A stretch of DNA of 64,000 nucleotides from Roseivirga sp. BDSF3-8 (GCF_041449215.1 NZ_JBGNFV010000001.1:682001-746000); one strand, 5' to 3'. Shown: positions 9,284 through 18,455, counted from the stretch's first letter. Program-made: numbers and translations. Notes: generated from the letters alone by a model not told the origin.

Positions 9284-10065
9284 TACTTGTTCCAAAGGCG
9301 CTCTGTTTTTTGTGTAAGGTCTATAAAATCTTTAACCGATAGCTGCTCGGCCCGCTTGTCAAGCATTGGATCCTGCCTGACCTCTTCGGGCAAATTTAGA
9401 GGTTTGAGTGCGTTACGCAAGGTCTTACGGCGGTTTTGGAAGCCCTGTTTTACCATGCTTTTGAAAAGCCTTTCATCACAGGGAAGGGTCTCCACTTCAT
9501 TTCTTCTCAACCTGATCACCCCGGACTGAACCTTCGGAGGAGGCAGGAAAACACTCTTATCTACCGTAAATAAGTACTCAATATCATAGTAGGCTTGAAG
9601 CAACACACTAAGAATACCATACTCCTTACTGCCTGGCGGTGATGTAATGCGTCTGGCTACTTCACGCTGTAACATGCACACTACCTCCGGCACTTGCTCA
9701 CGCATCTCCAGAATTCGAAAGAATATTTGCGAAGAAATGTTGTAAGGAAAATTCCCAATGATGGCAAAAGGACTCTCGGGAAGTAATTCCCCCTTCATTC
9801 TCAGGAAGTCGCCCTCAATTATGCGGCCCTCCAGTTCAGCAACATTTTCTTTTAGGTAAGCAACACTTTCACGATCGATTTCTGCCACAAACACCTCGTA
9901 TGGCGCCGGCAATAAAAACTGAGTAAGTACGCCGGTACCCGGCCCTATTTCAAGTAAACGGCTATAGCCACCATGACCAGTCAGGCTTTCTGCTATTTGC
10001 CGGGCGATACTCTGATCTTTTAAAAAATGCTGGCCCAGGTGCTTTTTAGGACGGACTCCGGTCAT
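9283..10065 (-). CDS. rsmA: 16S rRNA (A1518/A1519) dimethyltransferase RsmA/KsgA
   Basis: This enzyme dimethylates two adjacent adenines near the 3' end of 16S rRNA during small-subunit maturation. KKHLGQHFLKD at residues 7-17 and the SAM-binding LEIGPGTGVLT at about 39-49 are diagnostic. The catalytic motif IIGNFPYNISS is at about 111-121. At 260 aa the length is normal. It is translationally coupled to mgtE. Its start is separated from the divergent aminopeptidase gene by about 50 bp, which must hold both promoters. TATTTTGG (minus) and TAAATTGC (plus) there are near-matches to the Bacteroidota -7 element. Confidence 0.95.
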   Translation of the reverse strand: MTGVRPKKHLGQHFLKDQSIARQIAESLTGHGGYSRLLEIGPGTGVLTQFLLPAPYEVFVAEIDRESVAYLKENVAELEGRIIEGDFLRMKGELLPESPFAIIGNFPYNISSQIFFRILEMREQVPEVVCMLQREVARRITSPPGSKEYGILSVLLQAYYDIEYLFTVDKSVFLPPPKVQSGVIRLRRNEVETLPCDERLFKSMVKQGFQNRRKTLRNALKPLNLPEEVRQDPMLDKRAEQLSVKDFIDLTQKTERLWNK

Positions 10066-10116
10066 GTTTAATATTGTATGAAAAAGGTTTAAATTGCGGC
10101 CAAAATACGATTTTTC

Positions 10117-11550
10117 ATGGAAGTCGCCATAAAAACCACCCCCACACTTTTAGGAGATCACCCTACCGTTTCATTGTCCGGCGCAAGCCCGGTAAAACCT
10201 GATTATTGCCCTGATGAACTCTGGGGCTACGTGCAAAACAGGTATGCCGGCGGGCAGGAAAGTGCCTATCTATGGCATAGCGGTCGAAATCTGGCTTTTT
10301 TCAAGTTTCCCCAAAAAAGCAGTGATCACATTCTTCTGGAATCCCGGAGAAAACAAGGGTTTGAAGCTCTAAATACCCTTGCAAAAGATGAAATAACCTC
10401 CCTGCAGATAGACGGGCATGCCGTAGGCAAATATGAGGTACTAGCCTTTTTGGAAGGTTATCTACTTAGCTCTTACTCATTTACCAGATACAAGTCTGAA
10501 AAAAAGGCTAACCCCCTAAAGGAAGTATTTGTGCATGCCGATGCAGTCTCTCAGGCTGATCTGGACGAAATAAAAGCAGTCGTGCAGGGAGTTTTTGCGG
10601 CAAGGGACCTCGTTAACACCCCTGTGATAGATCTGAACGCTGAGCAATTCAGCGAAGAGATCAAGTCACTGGGGCAAAAACATGGGTTTGATGTTGATGT
10701 CTTCAACGAATCTAAGATCCTGAGCCTGAAGATGGGAGGACTACTGGCTGTAAATGCGGGAAGTGAAGATCCTCCTACATTTAATATTCTAGAATATAAG
10801 CCTGACAACTCTATCAATGACAGGCCTATTGTGCTGGTAGGAAAGGGGGTTATGTATGACACAGGTGGCCTGAGTCTGAAACCTACGCCAAACAGCATGG
10901 ACATGATGAAGAGCGACATGGGTGGCGCTGCGTGTGTTGCCGGGGCTTTTGCCGCCGTAGCAGCAGCCAGGCTTCCCATCCACCTGGTAGGTCTCATCCC
11001 CGCTACAGATAATCGCCTCAATGGCAATGCTGTGGCTCCAGGAGACGTCATCACCATGTATAGCGGAAAAACGGTGGAGGTGATGAACACGGATGCAGAA
11101 GGAAGGTTAATACTTGCAGATGCACTGCATTATGCCAAAAAATACAACCCGGAACTTGTAATGGACTTTGCCACCCTTACCGGAGCTGCCATGCGAGCTA
11201 TAGGTAAGGAGGGAATTGTGTGCATGGGTACCGCTGCTGAACAGGAAAAAGCCCAATTGATCAAAGCTGGTGAACAGGCTTATGAACGCCTTGTTGAGTT
11301 TCCTTTATGGGAGGAGTACAAAGCACAGTTGCACTCAGACATAGCTGACATCTCCAACCTGGGCGGGGATTCGGCGGGAGCGATAACGGCAGGCGTTTTT
11401 CTGCAATATTTTACAGATTATCCCTGGATGCACTTTGATATAGCCGGATCCGCTTTTCTAAAAGGGGGAGACTCCTATAAAGGCAAAGGAGGCACCGGAG
11501 CAGGCGTTCGTCTCTTATTTACATTTCTGAAAAACGGAGCCAATGGATAA
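10117..11550 (+). CDS. Leucyl aminopeptidase, peptidase family M17
   Basis: This is a cytosolic two-metal aminopeptidase. The metal and catalytic motifs are present: VGKGVMYDTGGLSLKP at about residues 241-256, MKSDMGGAACV near 263, and the family signature NTDAEGRLILADAL near 325. The N-terminal domain is divergent, as is usual. The length of 477 aa fits. The last 8 bp overlap the pdxA start, so the two are probably an operon. It is equivalent to the genes often called pepA or lap; I leave the symbol blank because DNA-binding roles of PepA cannot be inferred here. Confidence 0.92.
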   Translation: MEVAIKTTPTLLGDHPTVSLSGASPVKPDYCPDELWGYVQNRYAGGQESAYLWHSGRNLAFFKFPQKSSDHILLESRRKQGFEALNTLAKDEITSLQIDGHAVGKYEVLAFLEGYLLSSYSFTRYKSEKKANPLKEVFVHADAVSQADLDEIKAVVQGVFAARDLVNTPVIDLNAEQFSEEIKSLGQKHGFDVDVFNESKILSLKMGGLLAVNAGSEDPPTFNILEYKPDNSINDRPIVLVGKGVMYDTGGLSLKPTPNSMDMMKSDMGGAACVAGAFAAVAAARLPIHLVGLIPATDNRLNGNAVAPGDVITMYSGKTVEVMNTDAEGRLILADALHYAKKYNPELVMDFATLTGAAMRAIGKEGIVCMGTAAEQEKAQLIKAGEQAYERLVEFPLWEEYKAQLHSDIADISNLGGDSAGAITAGVFLQYFTDYPWMHFDIAGSAFLKGGDSYKGKGGTGAGVRLLFTFLKNGANG

Positions 11551-12574
11551 GCAAAACAGACTCACACATAAACCAGTGATCGGTATCTCAATTGGGGATA
11601 TTAATGGGATAGGCCCGGAGATTATCATAAAAGCCCTCGCCGATACCCGCCTGACTCAACTAATCACTCCGGTGGTATATGGCAGCACTAAAGTGCTTGG
11701 GTATTACAAAAAAGCCATTGACGTACAGGAATTCTCGTATTTTCAAGCTAAAGATCCTGGTAGCTTTAACCCAAAAAAAGTAAATGTAGTCAACTGCTGG
11801 GAAGAGCTGGCAGAAATAGACACAGGCATTGAAAGCGAGAACGGTGGAAAATATGCCTACCTGGCACTGGAAAAAGCCGTAAAAGAAATGGATGAGGGTC
11901 ACATAGAGGCAGTTGTTACAGCGCCTATAAATAAAAATGTGATGCAGTCTGACGACTTTAAGTTTCCGGGCCATACTGAATATTTCGCTCAGCGTGCCGG
12001 TGCAGCAGATAGCCTCATGTTCATGGTATCAGGTGACCTGAGGGTTGGTGTAGCTACCGGCCATATCCCTCTCAGTGCAGTGCCCGACAGGCTCACACCC
12101 GAAGTGCTGCGTAGCAAGCTTGATATGATGCTGTACTCGCTTAAGAATGACTTTGGCATACTAAAGCCAAAGGTGGCTGTCTTAGGACTTAACCCACATG
12201 CAGGAGAGGAAGGCCTATTAGGAACAGAAGACCGGGACCTCATAACACCTGTGATTAACTCTTACAAGGATAAAGGGCACCTGGTATTTGGCCCCTACCC
12301 CGCAGACGGTTTTTTCGGCATGGGTCATTTTAAAAAATTTGATGCCGTGCTGGCTATGTATCACGATCAGGGACTGGTTCCCTTTAAAACACTATCATTT
12401 GGGTCAGGGGTAAATTTCACTGCAGGGCTATCATATGTACGCACCTCTCCTGACCATGGCACAGCCTATGACATAGCAGGTAAAAACCTGGCTAGTGAAG
12501 AAAGTATGCTTCAGGCTATTTTTCTGGCGGCTGATATTGTAAAAAAACGGAGAGGAGAGGGGCTGTTTTCATAA
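11543..12574 (+). CDS. pdxA: 4-hydroxythreonine-4-phosphate dehydrogenase PdxA
   Basis: PdxA oxidises 4-phosphohydroxy-L-threonine in the DXP-dependent branch of pyridoxal phosphate synthesis. GISIGDINGIGPEI at about residues 14-27 is the family start motif. TAPINK near 127 and FPGHTEYFA near 141 hold a metal-binding His. AMYHDQGLVPFKTL near 275 holds another, and TSPDHGTAYDIAGK near 306 the last. The 343 aa length is usual. Its start overlaps the aminopeptidase gene by 8 bp. Confidence 0.95.
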   Translation: MDKQNRLTHKPVIGISIGDINGIGPEIIIKALADTRLTQLITPVVYGSTKVLGYYKKAIDVQEFSYFQAKDPGSFNPKKVNVVNCWEELAEIDTGIESENGGKYAYLALEKAVKEMDEGHIEAVVTAPINKNVMQSDDFKFPGHTEYFAQRAGAADSLMFMVSGDLRVGVATGHIPLSAVPDRLTPEVLRSKLDMMLYSLKNDFGILKPKVAVLGLNPHAGEEGLLGTEDRDLITPVINSYKDKGHLVFGPYPADGFFGMGHFKKFDAVLAMYHDQGLVPFKTLSFGSGVNFTAGLSYVRTSPDHGTAYDIAGKNLASEESMLQAIFLAADIVKKRRGEGLFS

Positions 12575-12677
12575 AGAAAAATGAACTTTTAGCCCGGCAG
12601 CCCGGTTTTTCATCAGATATTTCACATCAGCATTTTTTCGTGCAGAAAGAATGCTTTTCTATTACAAAAAAAAGACC

Positions 12678-12685
12678 TAAATTTG
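12678..12685 (+). promoter_or_regulatory. -7 promoter element TAnnTTTG before the DUF177 gene
   Basis: TAAATTTG is an exact match to the Bacteroidota primary sigma -7 element, 33 bp before the ATG at 12719. No convincing -33 TTG is seen at the expected distance. Its final G is also the first base of the 12685-12707 palindrome. Confidence 0.6.
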
Positions 12686-12707
12686 CGCTCTTGATTTGAA
12701 AGAGCGC
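12685..12707 (+). repeat. 8-bp inverted repeat at the predicted transcription start
   Basis: GCGCTCTT and AAGAGCGC are separated by 7 bp and begin at the last base of the -7 element. The repeat could be an operator covering the transcription start or a 5'-end mRNA hairpin. Confidence 0.55.
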
Positions 12708-12718
12708 TATTGTCTGGC

Positions 12719-13270
12719 ATGAGATACTACGATATCGACATATTTAAGCTGAACAATGGCACTCATTCGTTTCAGTTCGATCTAAATGATCAGTTTTTTG
12801 AAAAGTATAACTTGGGGCTTTTTGAAAAAGGAGCTGGTAAAGTTGATGTTATTTTGGAGAAATCCGAGACCATGATCAATGCTACCTTTAAGTTAAACGG
12901 ATCTGTAGAGCTGATTTGCGACAGGAGCCTTGAACCTTTTGATCATACCTTTTCGGTAGAGAACAAAATGGTTTATAAATTTGGCGACGAAGAGCAGGAA
13001 CTGGATGACGACATCACGATCATTACTCACACTACGCAGTCGATCAATGTCGCTCAGCCCGTTTATGATTTTATCGGACTGACTATCCCGATCAAAAAGG
13101 TTCACCCTGACCTCAGGACAGCCGAAGATGATCAGGAAGACGAGGAGGCCGGCACAATGGTATATACCTCTTCAGCCAATACACAACAGGCTGATAGTGA
13201 CACCACTGAGCAGGACGAAGAAGAAGCCATCGATCCAAGATGGCAGGCATTAAAGAATTTGAAGCGATAA
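12719..13270 (+). CDS. YceD/DUF177 family protein, ribosomal L32 partner
   Basis: DUF177 (YceD) proteins accompany rpmF across bacteria and are implicated in 23S rRNA handling. Characteristic parts are the N-terminal domain, the central VELICDRSLEPFDHTF segment with the single CxRxL-type site near residue 60, and an Asp/Glu-rich C-terminus ending DPRWQALKNLK. The frame opens at TTG 12710, but ATG 12719 gives MRYYDIDIF, a better start. It is followed after 22 bp by rpmF. The product of 183 aa is typical. Confidence 0.88.
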   Translation: MRYYDIDIFKLNNGTHSFQFDLNDQFFEKYNLGLFEKGAGKVDVILEKSETMINATFKLNGSVELICDRSLEPFDHTFSVENKMVYKFGDEEQELDDDITIITHTTQSINVAQPVYDFIGLTIPIKKVHPDLRTAEDDQEDEEAGTMVYTSSANTQQADSDTTEQDEEEAIDPRWQALKNLKR

Positions 13271-13292
13271 GAAGCGATAAACTGAAGTAGAA

Positions 13293-13484
13293 ATGGCGCA
13301 TCCTAAAAGGAAAACATCCAAAACCAGAAGGGATAAAAGAAGAACCCATTATAAAACTACTGCCCCTAATCTGGCAGTATGTCCTACTACCCAGGAGTAC
13401 CACCTTCCTCACCGTGCCCACTGGCACGAGGGAAAACTCTATTATAAAGGTAAGGTAGTAATGGAGAAAGAGACGCTGGTCTGA
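13293..13484 (+). CDS. rpmF: 50S ribosomal protein L32
   Basis: This is a 63-aa basic protein beginning [19 protein letters not shown], the L32 signature, which here supports both start and identity. Zinc-ligand cysteines are not conserved: only one Cys (Cys30) is present, so this is a Cys-poor form, as seen in many Bacteroidota. It lies 22 bp after the DUF177 gene. In many bacteria plsX follows next; here a 288-bp gap with structured sequence and a terminator separates it from fabH. Confidence 0.97.
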   Translation: MAHPKRKTSKTRRDKRRTHYKTTAPNLAVCPTTQEYHLPHRAHWHEGKLYYKGKVVMEKETLV

Positions 13485-13494
13485 TATAATGACA

Positions 13495-13570
13495 CTTCTT
13501 ACCGGCAAACGGTATGGCTCGGCACGTGCGCCCCGGCTCACATGCTCCGGGCCTGTTCGTTTTTCCAGCA
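13495..13570 (+). other. Structured intergenic region downstream of rpmF
   Basis: No ORF is supported here. It contains the hairpin TACCG-GCAAA-CGGTA at 13500-13514, the palindrome GCACGTGC, and CCCGG/CCGGG pairing at 13532-13551. It is GC-rich compared with the flanks and ends before a strong terminator. A small RNA or leader element is possible; I recognise no known riboswitch. Confidence 0.35.
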
Positions 13571-13584
13571 TGGAAGGTTGAGTG

Positions 13585-13634
13585 AAAAGGGAACATCTCC
13601 GCGGCCATTTACTGTCCGGGTATGTTCCCTTTTT
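13585..13634 (+). terminator. Rho-independent terminator between rpmF and fabH
   Basis: AAAAGGGAACAT at 13585-13596 pairs with ATGTTCCCTTTT at 13622-13633, giving a 12-bp stem over a 25-nt loop, and a T-run follows. It separates DUF177-rpmF from the fabH operon, so fabH needs its own promoter in 13635-13772. I do not see an exact consensus there. Confidence 0.8.
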
Positions 13635-13772
13635 GTTTTCAGCTAAGGAATAAACAGCATACTAAAAACCTGGCCGGCCAAAGAATGGCCTCTCATAATC
13701 CTAAACAAAAATGCGGCAGACGGCACTTTCCGGATATAGTTCGTTCTGCTTAAACGCACAACCCCTTAGCGA

Positions 13773-14771
13773 ATGAATAATTTAAAAGCAAAAATTACCG
13801 GAGTCCAAGGATATGTGCCTCCGTACGTTCTGGATAATAAAGAACTGGAAACCATCGTCGATACTACTGACGAATGGATCACCTCGCGAACGGGTATCAA
13901 AGAAAGAAGAATACTTAAAGGAGAAGACCAGGGTACGTCCGTATTGGGAATTGAGGCTGTAAAAGGACTTCTGGAAAAAACCAATACCAAACCTGAGGAA
14001 GTAGACCTCCTTATCTGCGCCACTACCACTCCGGATATGCTGTTTCCAGCCACGGCCAACATCATATCTAATGGCACCGGGTTGGTAAATGCATTCTCGT
14101 ATGACTTGCAAGCCGCATGTTCAGGGTTTTTATTTGCCCTGACCACAGGCTCTCAGTTTATCGAGACAGGCAAGTACAAAAAGGTAATTGTGGTAGGGGC
14201 TGATAAAATGTCCAGTATCATTGATTACTCTGATCGCACGACTTGCATTATCTTCGGTGATGGGGGTGGTGCTGTTATGCTTGAGCCTACTGAAGAAAAC
14301 GAAGGCATCATGGACACCATGCTTCATACTGATGGCTCCGGAGAACCTTTCCTGCATATGAAGGCTGGTGGAAGCCGCCGCCCCTCTACTGCCGAAACGG
14401 TAGCCCGGCGTGAGCACTATGTGCACCAGGAAGGCTCAACTGTATTTAAGTTTGCCGTAACAAACATGGCAGACGTTTCCGCAAACATTATGGAGCGGAA
14501 TAATCTTCAATCAGAAGACATTGCCTGGCTGGTACCCCACCAGGCTAATAAGCGCATCATAGATGCCACTGCCAACCGTATGGGTATTGGCAGTGAAAAG
14601 GTTATGCTTAATATTCATAAGTATGGCAACACAACTAGCGGAACCATTCCTCTTTGTCTCTGGAATTATGAGAATCAGCTTAAAAAAGGTGATAATCTTG
14701 TTCTGGCAGCATTCGGAGGAGGCTTTACCTGGGGAGCCGTGTATGTGAAATGGGCGTACGACCCTAAGTAA
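13773..14771 (+). CDS. fabH: 3-oxoacyl-ACP synthase III (KASIII)
   Basis: FabH starts type II fatty acid synthesis by condensing an acyl-CoA with malonyl-ACP. The catalytic Cys is in [13 protein letters not shown] near residue 114, the His in [10 protein letters not shown] near 254 and the Asn in [10 protein letters not shown] near 286. [10 protein letters not shown] near 161 is also conserved. Length 332 aa. It heads a run with efp, accB and accC, consistent with coupling of fatty acid initiation and malonyl-CoA supply. It is a housekeeping enzyme and is distinct from the KASIII domains fused to the NRPS at 46.4-48.4 kb. Confidence 0.95.
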   Translation: MNNLKAKITGVQGYVPPYVLDNKELETIVDTTDEWITSRTGIKERRILKGEDQGTSVLGIEAVKGLLEKTNTKPEEVDLLICATTTPDMLFPATANIISNGTGLVNAFSYDLQAACSGFLFALTTGSQFIETGKYKKVIVVGADKMSSIIDYSDRTTCIIFGDGGGAVMLEPTEENEGIMDTMLHTDGSGEPFLHMKAGGSRRPSTAETVARREHYVHQEGSTVFKFAVTNMADVSANIMERNNLQSEDIAWLVPHQANKRIIDATANRMGIGSEKVMLNIHKYGNTTSGTIPLCLWNYENQLKKGDNLVLAAFGGGFTWGAVYVKWAYDPK

Positions 14772-14829
14772 TGCGCTGATTTTTAAATTCGTTACGTATT
14801 CGTATTTTAGGAAAAATATACCAAACACA

Positions 14830-15393
14830 ATGGCCACTACTGCTGATTTCCGTAATGGAATGTGCATAGAATACAATAACGATCTATACTGGATCGTAGA
14901 ATTCCAGCACGTAAAACCGGGAAAAGGTGCCGCCTTCGTCCGAACTAAACTTAAAAATGTAAAGACCGGGCGTGTATTGGAAAACACCTTCAACTCAGGG
15001 GTCAAGGTCAATACAGCACGTATTGAGAAAAGGCCCCACCAGTTTTTGTATAAGGATGACCTGGGCTATCATTTTATGGATAGCAACACCTTCGAACAGA
15101 CCCAGATAGAAGAGTCGATTATCAACGCCCCTCAGTTTATGAAGGACGGACAGGAAGTCGAAATTCTGGTTCATGACGAAACTGAGACAGCTCTGGGTGT
15201 AGACCTCCCTCCTTTCGTAGAACTTCAGGTTACCTATACCGAACCAGGTATAAAAGGTGATACTGCCACTAATGCCACGAAAGCAGCGGAGCTCGAAACC
15301 GGCGCGACCATCCAGGTGCCACTATTTATCGACCAGGACGAAATGATCCGTATTGACACGCGGACGGGGTCCTATCATGAACGCGTAAAGTAA
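14830..15393 (+). CDS. efp: Translation elongation factor P
   Basis: EF-P relieves ribosome stalling at polyproline stretches. The N-terminal KOW-like domain holds the loop [17 protein letters not shown] at about residues 28-44, whose Lys at the tip (PGKG) is the modification site in many bacteria. The central and C-terminal OB domains end with [15 protein letters not shown], a characteristic EF-P terminus. Length 187 aa. It ends 5 bp before accB, an arrangement widespread in bacteria. Confidence 0.97.
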   Translation: MATTADFRNGMCIEYNNDLYWIVEFQHVKPGKGAAFVRTKLKNVKTGRVLENTFNSGVKVNTARIEKRPHQFLYKDDLGYHFMDSNTFEQTQIEESIINAPQFMKDGQEVEILVHDETETALGVDLPPFVELQVTYTEPGIKGDTATNATKAAELETGATIQVPLFIDQDEMIRIDTRTGSYHERVK

Positions 15394-15398
15394 ACTCA

Positions 15399-15899
15399 AT
15401 GAAAGCCAAAGAAATCCAGGAATTAATCGACTTTATTAGCCAGTCTGGTTTAGATGAAGTCAATATAGAGACCGAAGAATTTAAAATTAAGGTCAAAAAG
15501 CATAGCGAAGCGCGCGTACAGGCAGGCACCCCTGCACCAAGTACACCAGCTGCCCCTGCACCAGCACCAGCGTCTGCTGCATCTGCAGAGCAATCCGCTG
15601 CACAGCCTCAGGCAGCTCCTGCTGCTGAAAAGCCGGCCAGCGGTAGTGATGACAGCAAATATGTTCAGGTAAAGTCACCAATGATCGGTACATTCTATCG
15701 TTCAGCCAGCCCTGACTCCCCTCCCTTCTTTAATGTAGGAGATAAAATAAACACAGGAGATACAGTTTGTATCGTTGAGGCCATGAAACTATTCAATGAA
15801 ATCGAATCTGAAGTATCCGGTACCATTGTTAAAGTATTGGTGGAAAATGCTTCTCCTGTAGAATACGATCAGCCTCTGTTTTTGGTAGATCCCAGCTAA
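15399..15899 (+). CDS. accB: Biotin carboxyl carrier protein of acetyl-CoA carboxylase
   Basis: The N-terminal helix ([13 protein letters not shown]) is followed by a long Ala/Pro/Gln linker at about residues 45-85 and the biotinyl domain. The biotinylated Lys lies in [11 protein letters not shown] near residue 128. [20 protein letters not shown] near 90 is the conserved domain start. The product carries carboxyl groups between AccC and the carboxyltransferase in malonyl-CoA synthesis. It sits between efp and accC in one operon. Confidence 0.97.
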   Translation: MKAKEIQELIDFISQSGLDEVNIETEEFKIKVKKHSEARVQAGTPAPSTPAAPAPAPASAASAEQSAAQPQAAPAAEKPASGSDDSKYVQVKSPMIGTFYRSASPDSPPFFNVGDKINTGDTVCIVEAMKLFNEIESEVSGTIVKVLVENASPVEYDQPLFLVDPS

Positions 15900-15949
15900 G
15901 AGTCATTGACTTAAGGCAACATTTTTCATCATATAACGGAGCTAATCAC

Positions 15950-17302
15950 GTGTTTAAAAAAATACTTATTGCCAACCGGGGCGAGATAGCCCTACGGGTT
16001 ATCCGAACCTGCCGTGAGATGGGCATCAAAACGGTGGCCGTGTATTCTAAGGCCGATGAGGATAGCCTCCATGTACGCTTTGCTGACGAAGCCGTTTGCA
16101 TAGGCCCTCCCCCGAGCGCACAGTCTTATCTCAATATACCCAATATTATAGCGGCTGCCGAAGTCACTAACTCGGACGCGATCCATCCGGGATATGGCTT
16201 TCTCTCTGAAAATTCCGAATTCTCACGTGTATGTGAGGAGTACGGTATTAAGTTTATTGGAGCTTCTCCGGAAATGATCCGGAAAATGGGTGACAAGGCT
16301 ACGGCCAAAGCCACCATGAAAGAAGCCGGGGTACCTACCATACCAGGTAGCGAAGGCTTGCTGGATACGATCGAAGAAGGCATGAAGATTGCCAAGGAGA
16401 TCGGCTATCCGGTTATACTTAAAGCTACTGCCGGTGGTGGGGGTAAAGGTATGCGGATTGTGAAGGAGCCGGACGGATTTAAAAAAGCCTGGGACGATGC
16501 CCGCCGCGAAGCTGGAGCCTCATTCGGTAATGAAGGCCTGTACCTGGAGAAGTTTGTCGAAGAGCCCCGCCATATTGAAATACAAATTGTGGGCGATCAG
16601 CGGGGAAAAGCCTGCCACCTTTCTGAGCGTGACTGTTCAATACAGAGGCGCCACCAGAAGTTGGTAGAAGAGACCCCCTCTCCAATCATGGATGACGACC
16701 TCAGAAAGCGTATGGGTGAAGCGGCCATTAAAGGCGCTGAGCATATTGGCTATGAAGGTGCCGGCACCATAGAGTTTCTGGTAGACAAGCACAGAAACTT
16801 TTACTTTATGGAGATGAATACCCGTATCCAGGTAGAGCACCCGATTACTGAGCAGGTTACCGACTTTGATCTCATTAAGGAACAGATAAAAGTAGCCGCA
16901 GGAATAGATATTTCCGGGCAAAACTATTATCCTAATCTGCATAGCATGGAGTGCCGGATCAATGCTGAGGATCCTGCTAACGGGTTCAGACCCTCACCCG
17001 GTAAAATCACAAACCTGCATCTACCGGGCGGCCATGGCGTACGGGTAGATACACATGTATATGCGGGCTATACCATTCCCCCCAACTATGACAGTATGAT
17101 TGCCAAACTGATCGTATCAGGGCAGTCCCGCGAAGAAGTTATCGTGCGAATGAAACGTGCCCTGCAAGAGTTTGTGATCGAAGGAATCAAAACAACTATT
17201 CCTTTCCATATCCACCTGATGGACAATAAGAACTTCAGGGAAGGAAACTTCACAACTAAATTCCTGGATGATTTTGATTTTTCAGTTTTGAAGAAATACT
17301 AA
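15950..17302 (+). CDS. accC: Biotin carboxylase subunit of acetyl-CoA carboxylase
   Basis: This is an ATP-grasp enzyme that carboxylates biotin on AccB. The N-terminal [22 protein letters not shown] is diagnostic. The ATP-binding loop is [13 protein letters not shown] near residue 160, and the active-site segments HIEIQIVGD and [15 protein letters not shown] follow near 208 and 285. Length 450 aa. It starts with GTG at 15950, chosen because the conserved [11 protein letters not shown] follows at once. It is the last gene of the fabH-efp-accB-accC run, and a strong terminator lies 20 bp downstream. Confidence 0.97.
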   Translation: MFKKILIANRGEIALRVIRTCREMGIKTVAVYSKADEDSLHVRFADEAVCIGPPPSAQSYLNIPNIIAAAEVTNSDAIHPGYGFLSENSEFSRVCEEYGIKFIGASPEMIRKMGDKATAKATMKEAGVPTIPGSEGLLDTIEEGMKIAKEIGYPVILKATAGGGGKGMRIVKEPDGFKKAWDDARREAGASFGNEGLYLEKFVEEPRHIEIQIVGDQRGKACHLSERDCSIQRRHQKLVEETPSPIMDDDLRKRMGEAAIKGAEHIGYEGAGTIEFLVDKHRNFYFMEMNTRIQVEHPITEQVTDFDLIKEQIKVAAGIDISGQNYYPNLHSMECRINAEDPANGFRPSPGKITNLHLPGGHGVRVDTHVYAGYTIPPNYDSMIAKLIVSGQSREEVIVRMKRALQEFVIEGIKTTIPFHIHLMDNKNFREGNFTTKFLDDFDFSVLKKY

Positions 17303-17321
17303 ATCTCACAGAAAAAAATAT

Positions 17322-17359
17322 AAAGGCCGCCTATCTAATTTAAGAGGGCGGCCTTTTTT
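17322..17359 (+). terminator. Terminator after accC
   Basis: AAAGGCCGCC pairs with GGCGGCCTTT across a 15-nt loop and is followed by a T-run. An A-rich stretch on the left means it may also serve the convergent 17388-17654 gene. Confidence 0.85.
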
Positions 17360-17387
17360 ATATTTTCAGTTCAGCAGGAGACTGAGA

Positions 17388-17654
17388 CTAAAAAGCTCCT
17401 TGCTGAAGCGCTACGGCCAGAACAGTAACTATACCTGAAATCAATAGCAATAACCATCCGATAGATTCTAATTGATCGCGCTTATGATCTTCGATCTTTT
17501 CGCGAATCTGCCGATATTGTCCTAGTGTTGAGCTCCACAGTTTGTTACTTTGGGCATAATCATTTTGATCTACCACATGTCTGAGTAATTCATACTGATC
17601 ACATACCGGACAGGAAGGTGGACTAAAGTCATTTTTTTGAAGAGGGTATTCCAT
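17388..17654 (-). CDS. Small tail-anchored protein with CPVC motif, unknown
   Basis: This is an 88-aa protein I do not recognise. It has a single CPVC motif at residues 15-18 that could bind metal with other ligands, a polar helical middle, and one C-terminal hydrophobic segment of about 20 residues (WLLLLISGIVTVLAVALQQG). The layout is that of a tail-anchored cytosolic protein. It is convergent with accC and divergent from the OsmC-TIR operon, which starts 130 bp away. Length, composition and the terminator support it as real; no function is inferred. Confidence 0.6.
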   Translation of the reverse strand: MEYPLQKNDFSPPSCPVCDQYELLRHVVDQNDYAQSNKLWSSTLGQYRQIREKIEDHKRDQLESIGWLLLLISGIVTVLAVALQQGAF

Positions 17655-17783
17655 GATTATTTAGGTTGTTCATCTAATATTACGGTAATACCCAAAATAT
17701 TGTTTCGCAAAAACCAATATTTACATCCGTACTATGCTTGGGCTTTTAAGAATGTTTTCTAATTTTATTAAAGTCATTTCATT

Positions 17784-18221
17784 ATGATGAAGTCGACCGT
17801 CCGTTACCTATCGGACAAAGAATATGAAAGTACAAATGAATCGGGGAACCGTATGAAAATTGATATGCGGTCAGCTCCTGAAAAATCAGGCCACTCCCCG
17901 ATGGAGCTACTGTTATCAGCTATTTCAGCTTGTGCAGCAGTTGACATTGTTGAAATACTAAAAAAGAAAAGAAAGACTGTTGAAGACCTGATAATATCTG
18001 CTGAAGGAGATAGGAATGCTGAGCCCCCCAGGTACTATACAGCCGTTAGGCTTCATTTTACCCTTGTATCACCAGACACGGATGCTGAAACGCTGAAAAA
18101 AGTAGTTGCTCTTGGTGTAGACAAATATTGTTCTGTAGCCAGTTCTATCAATAAAACGACTAACATTTCTTATACGACAGAAGTATTAAGGGAAAAAGTA
18201 GGCCTGAATGCGAATAGTTGA
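17784..18221 (+). CDS. OsmC-family protein
   Basis: OsmC/Ohr proteins use paired cysteines to reduce organic or fatty-acid hydroperoxides. Here the two conserved positions are present: SACAAVDIVEIL near residue 52 and DKYCSVASSI near 117. GHSPMELLLSAISAC matches the family helix. Length 145 aa. It may start at ATG 17784 or the next ATG at 17787. It leads a five-gene same-strand run; its last 14 bp overlap the next gene. Whether it is part of the TIR-SLOG module or only cotranscribed is not clear from this window. Confidence 0.85.
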   Translation: MMKSTVRYLSDKEYESTNESGNRMKIDMRSAPEKSGHSPMELLLSAISACAAVDIVEILKKKRKTVEDLIISAEGDRNAEPPRYYTAVRLHFTLVSPDTDAETLKKVVALGVDKYCSVASSINKTTNISYTTEVLREKVGLNANS

Positions 18222-18450
18222 TCAAATTCCGAATGACTTTTGCAGGATTACCCTGTTTGAGTGGAATGATAAATACCTGATTAAATTTGAACGAGGTCCG
18301 GTAGAGTTAACCTATAAGGTCTCCCAGATGGAAGTGTTCAATCCGGAAGATTTAAAAGAATTTATCGATAAGCAATTTTTAGAAGACGCCCTTAGTCAAC
18401 TTAATCACATGGAAGACACTCTCGGTAGTGCTTTCAACAGATATTTATAG
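18208..18450 (+). CDS. Conserved-looking 80-aa protein, unknown function
   Basis: This is an acidic 80-aa protein whose start overlaps the OsmC stop by 14 bp, suggesting translational coupling. It is predicted to have an N-terminal beta-rich half (RITLFEWNDKYLIKFERGPVE) and a C-terminal helical half with KEFIDKQFLEDALSQLNHM. It has no Cys pair and no membrane segment. It ends 5 bp before the TIR-like gene. It may be a partner of OsmC or of the TIR module; nothing in the sequence decides between them. Confidence 0.7.
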   Translation: MRIVDQIPNDFCRITLFEWNDKYLIKFERGPVELTYKVSQMEVFNPEDLKEFIDKQFLEDALSQLNHMEDTLGSAFNRYL

Positions 18451-18455
18451 GCACT

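Noticed and set aside
13113-13608. Minus-strand frames over the end of the DUF177 gene, rpmF and the terminator
   Set aside because: They run across rpmF and the terminator region; composition is that of an antisense shadow.
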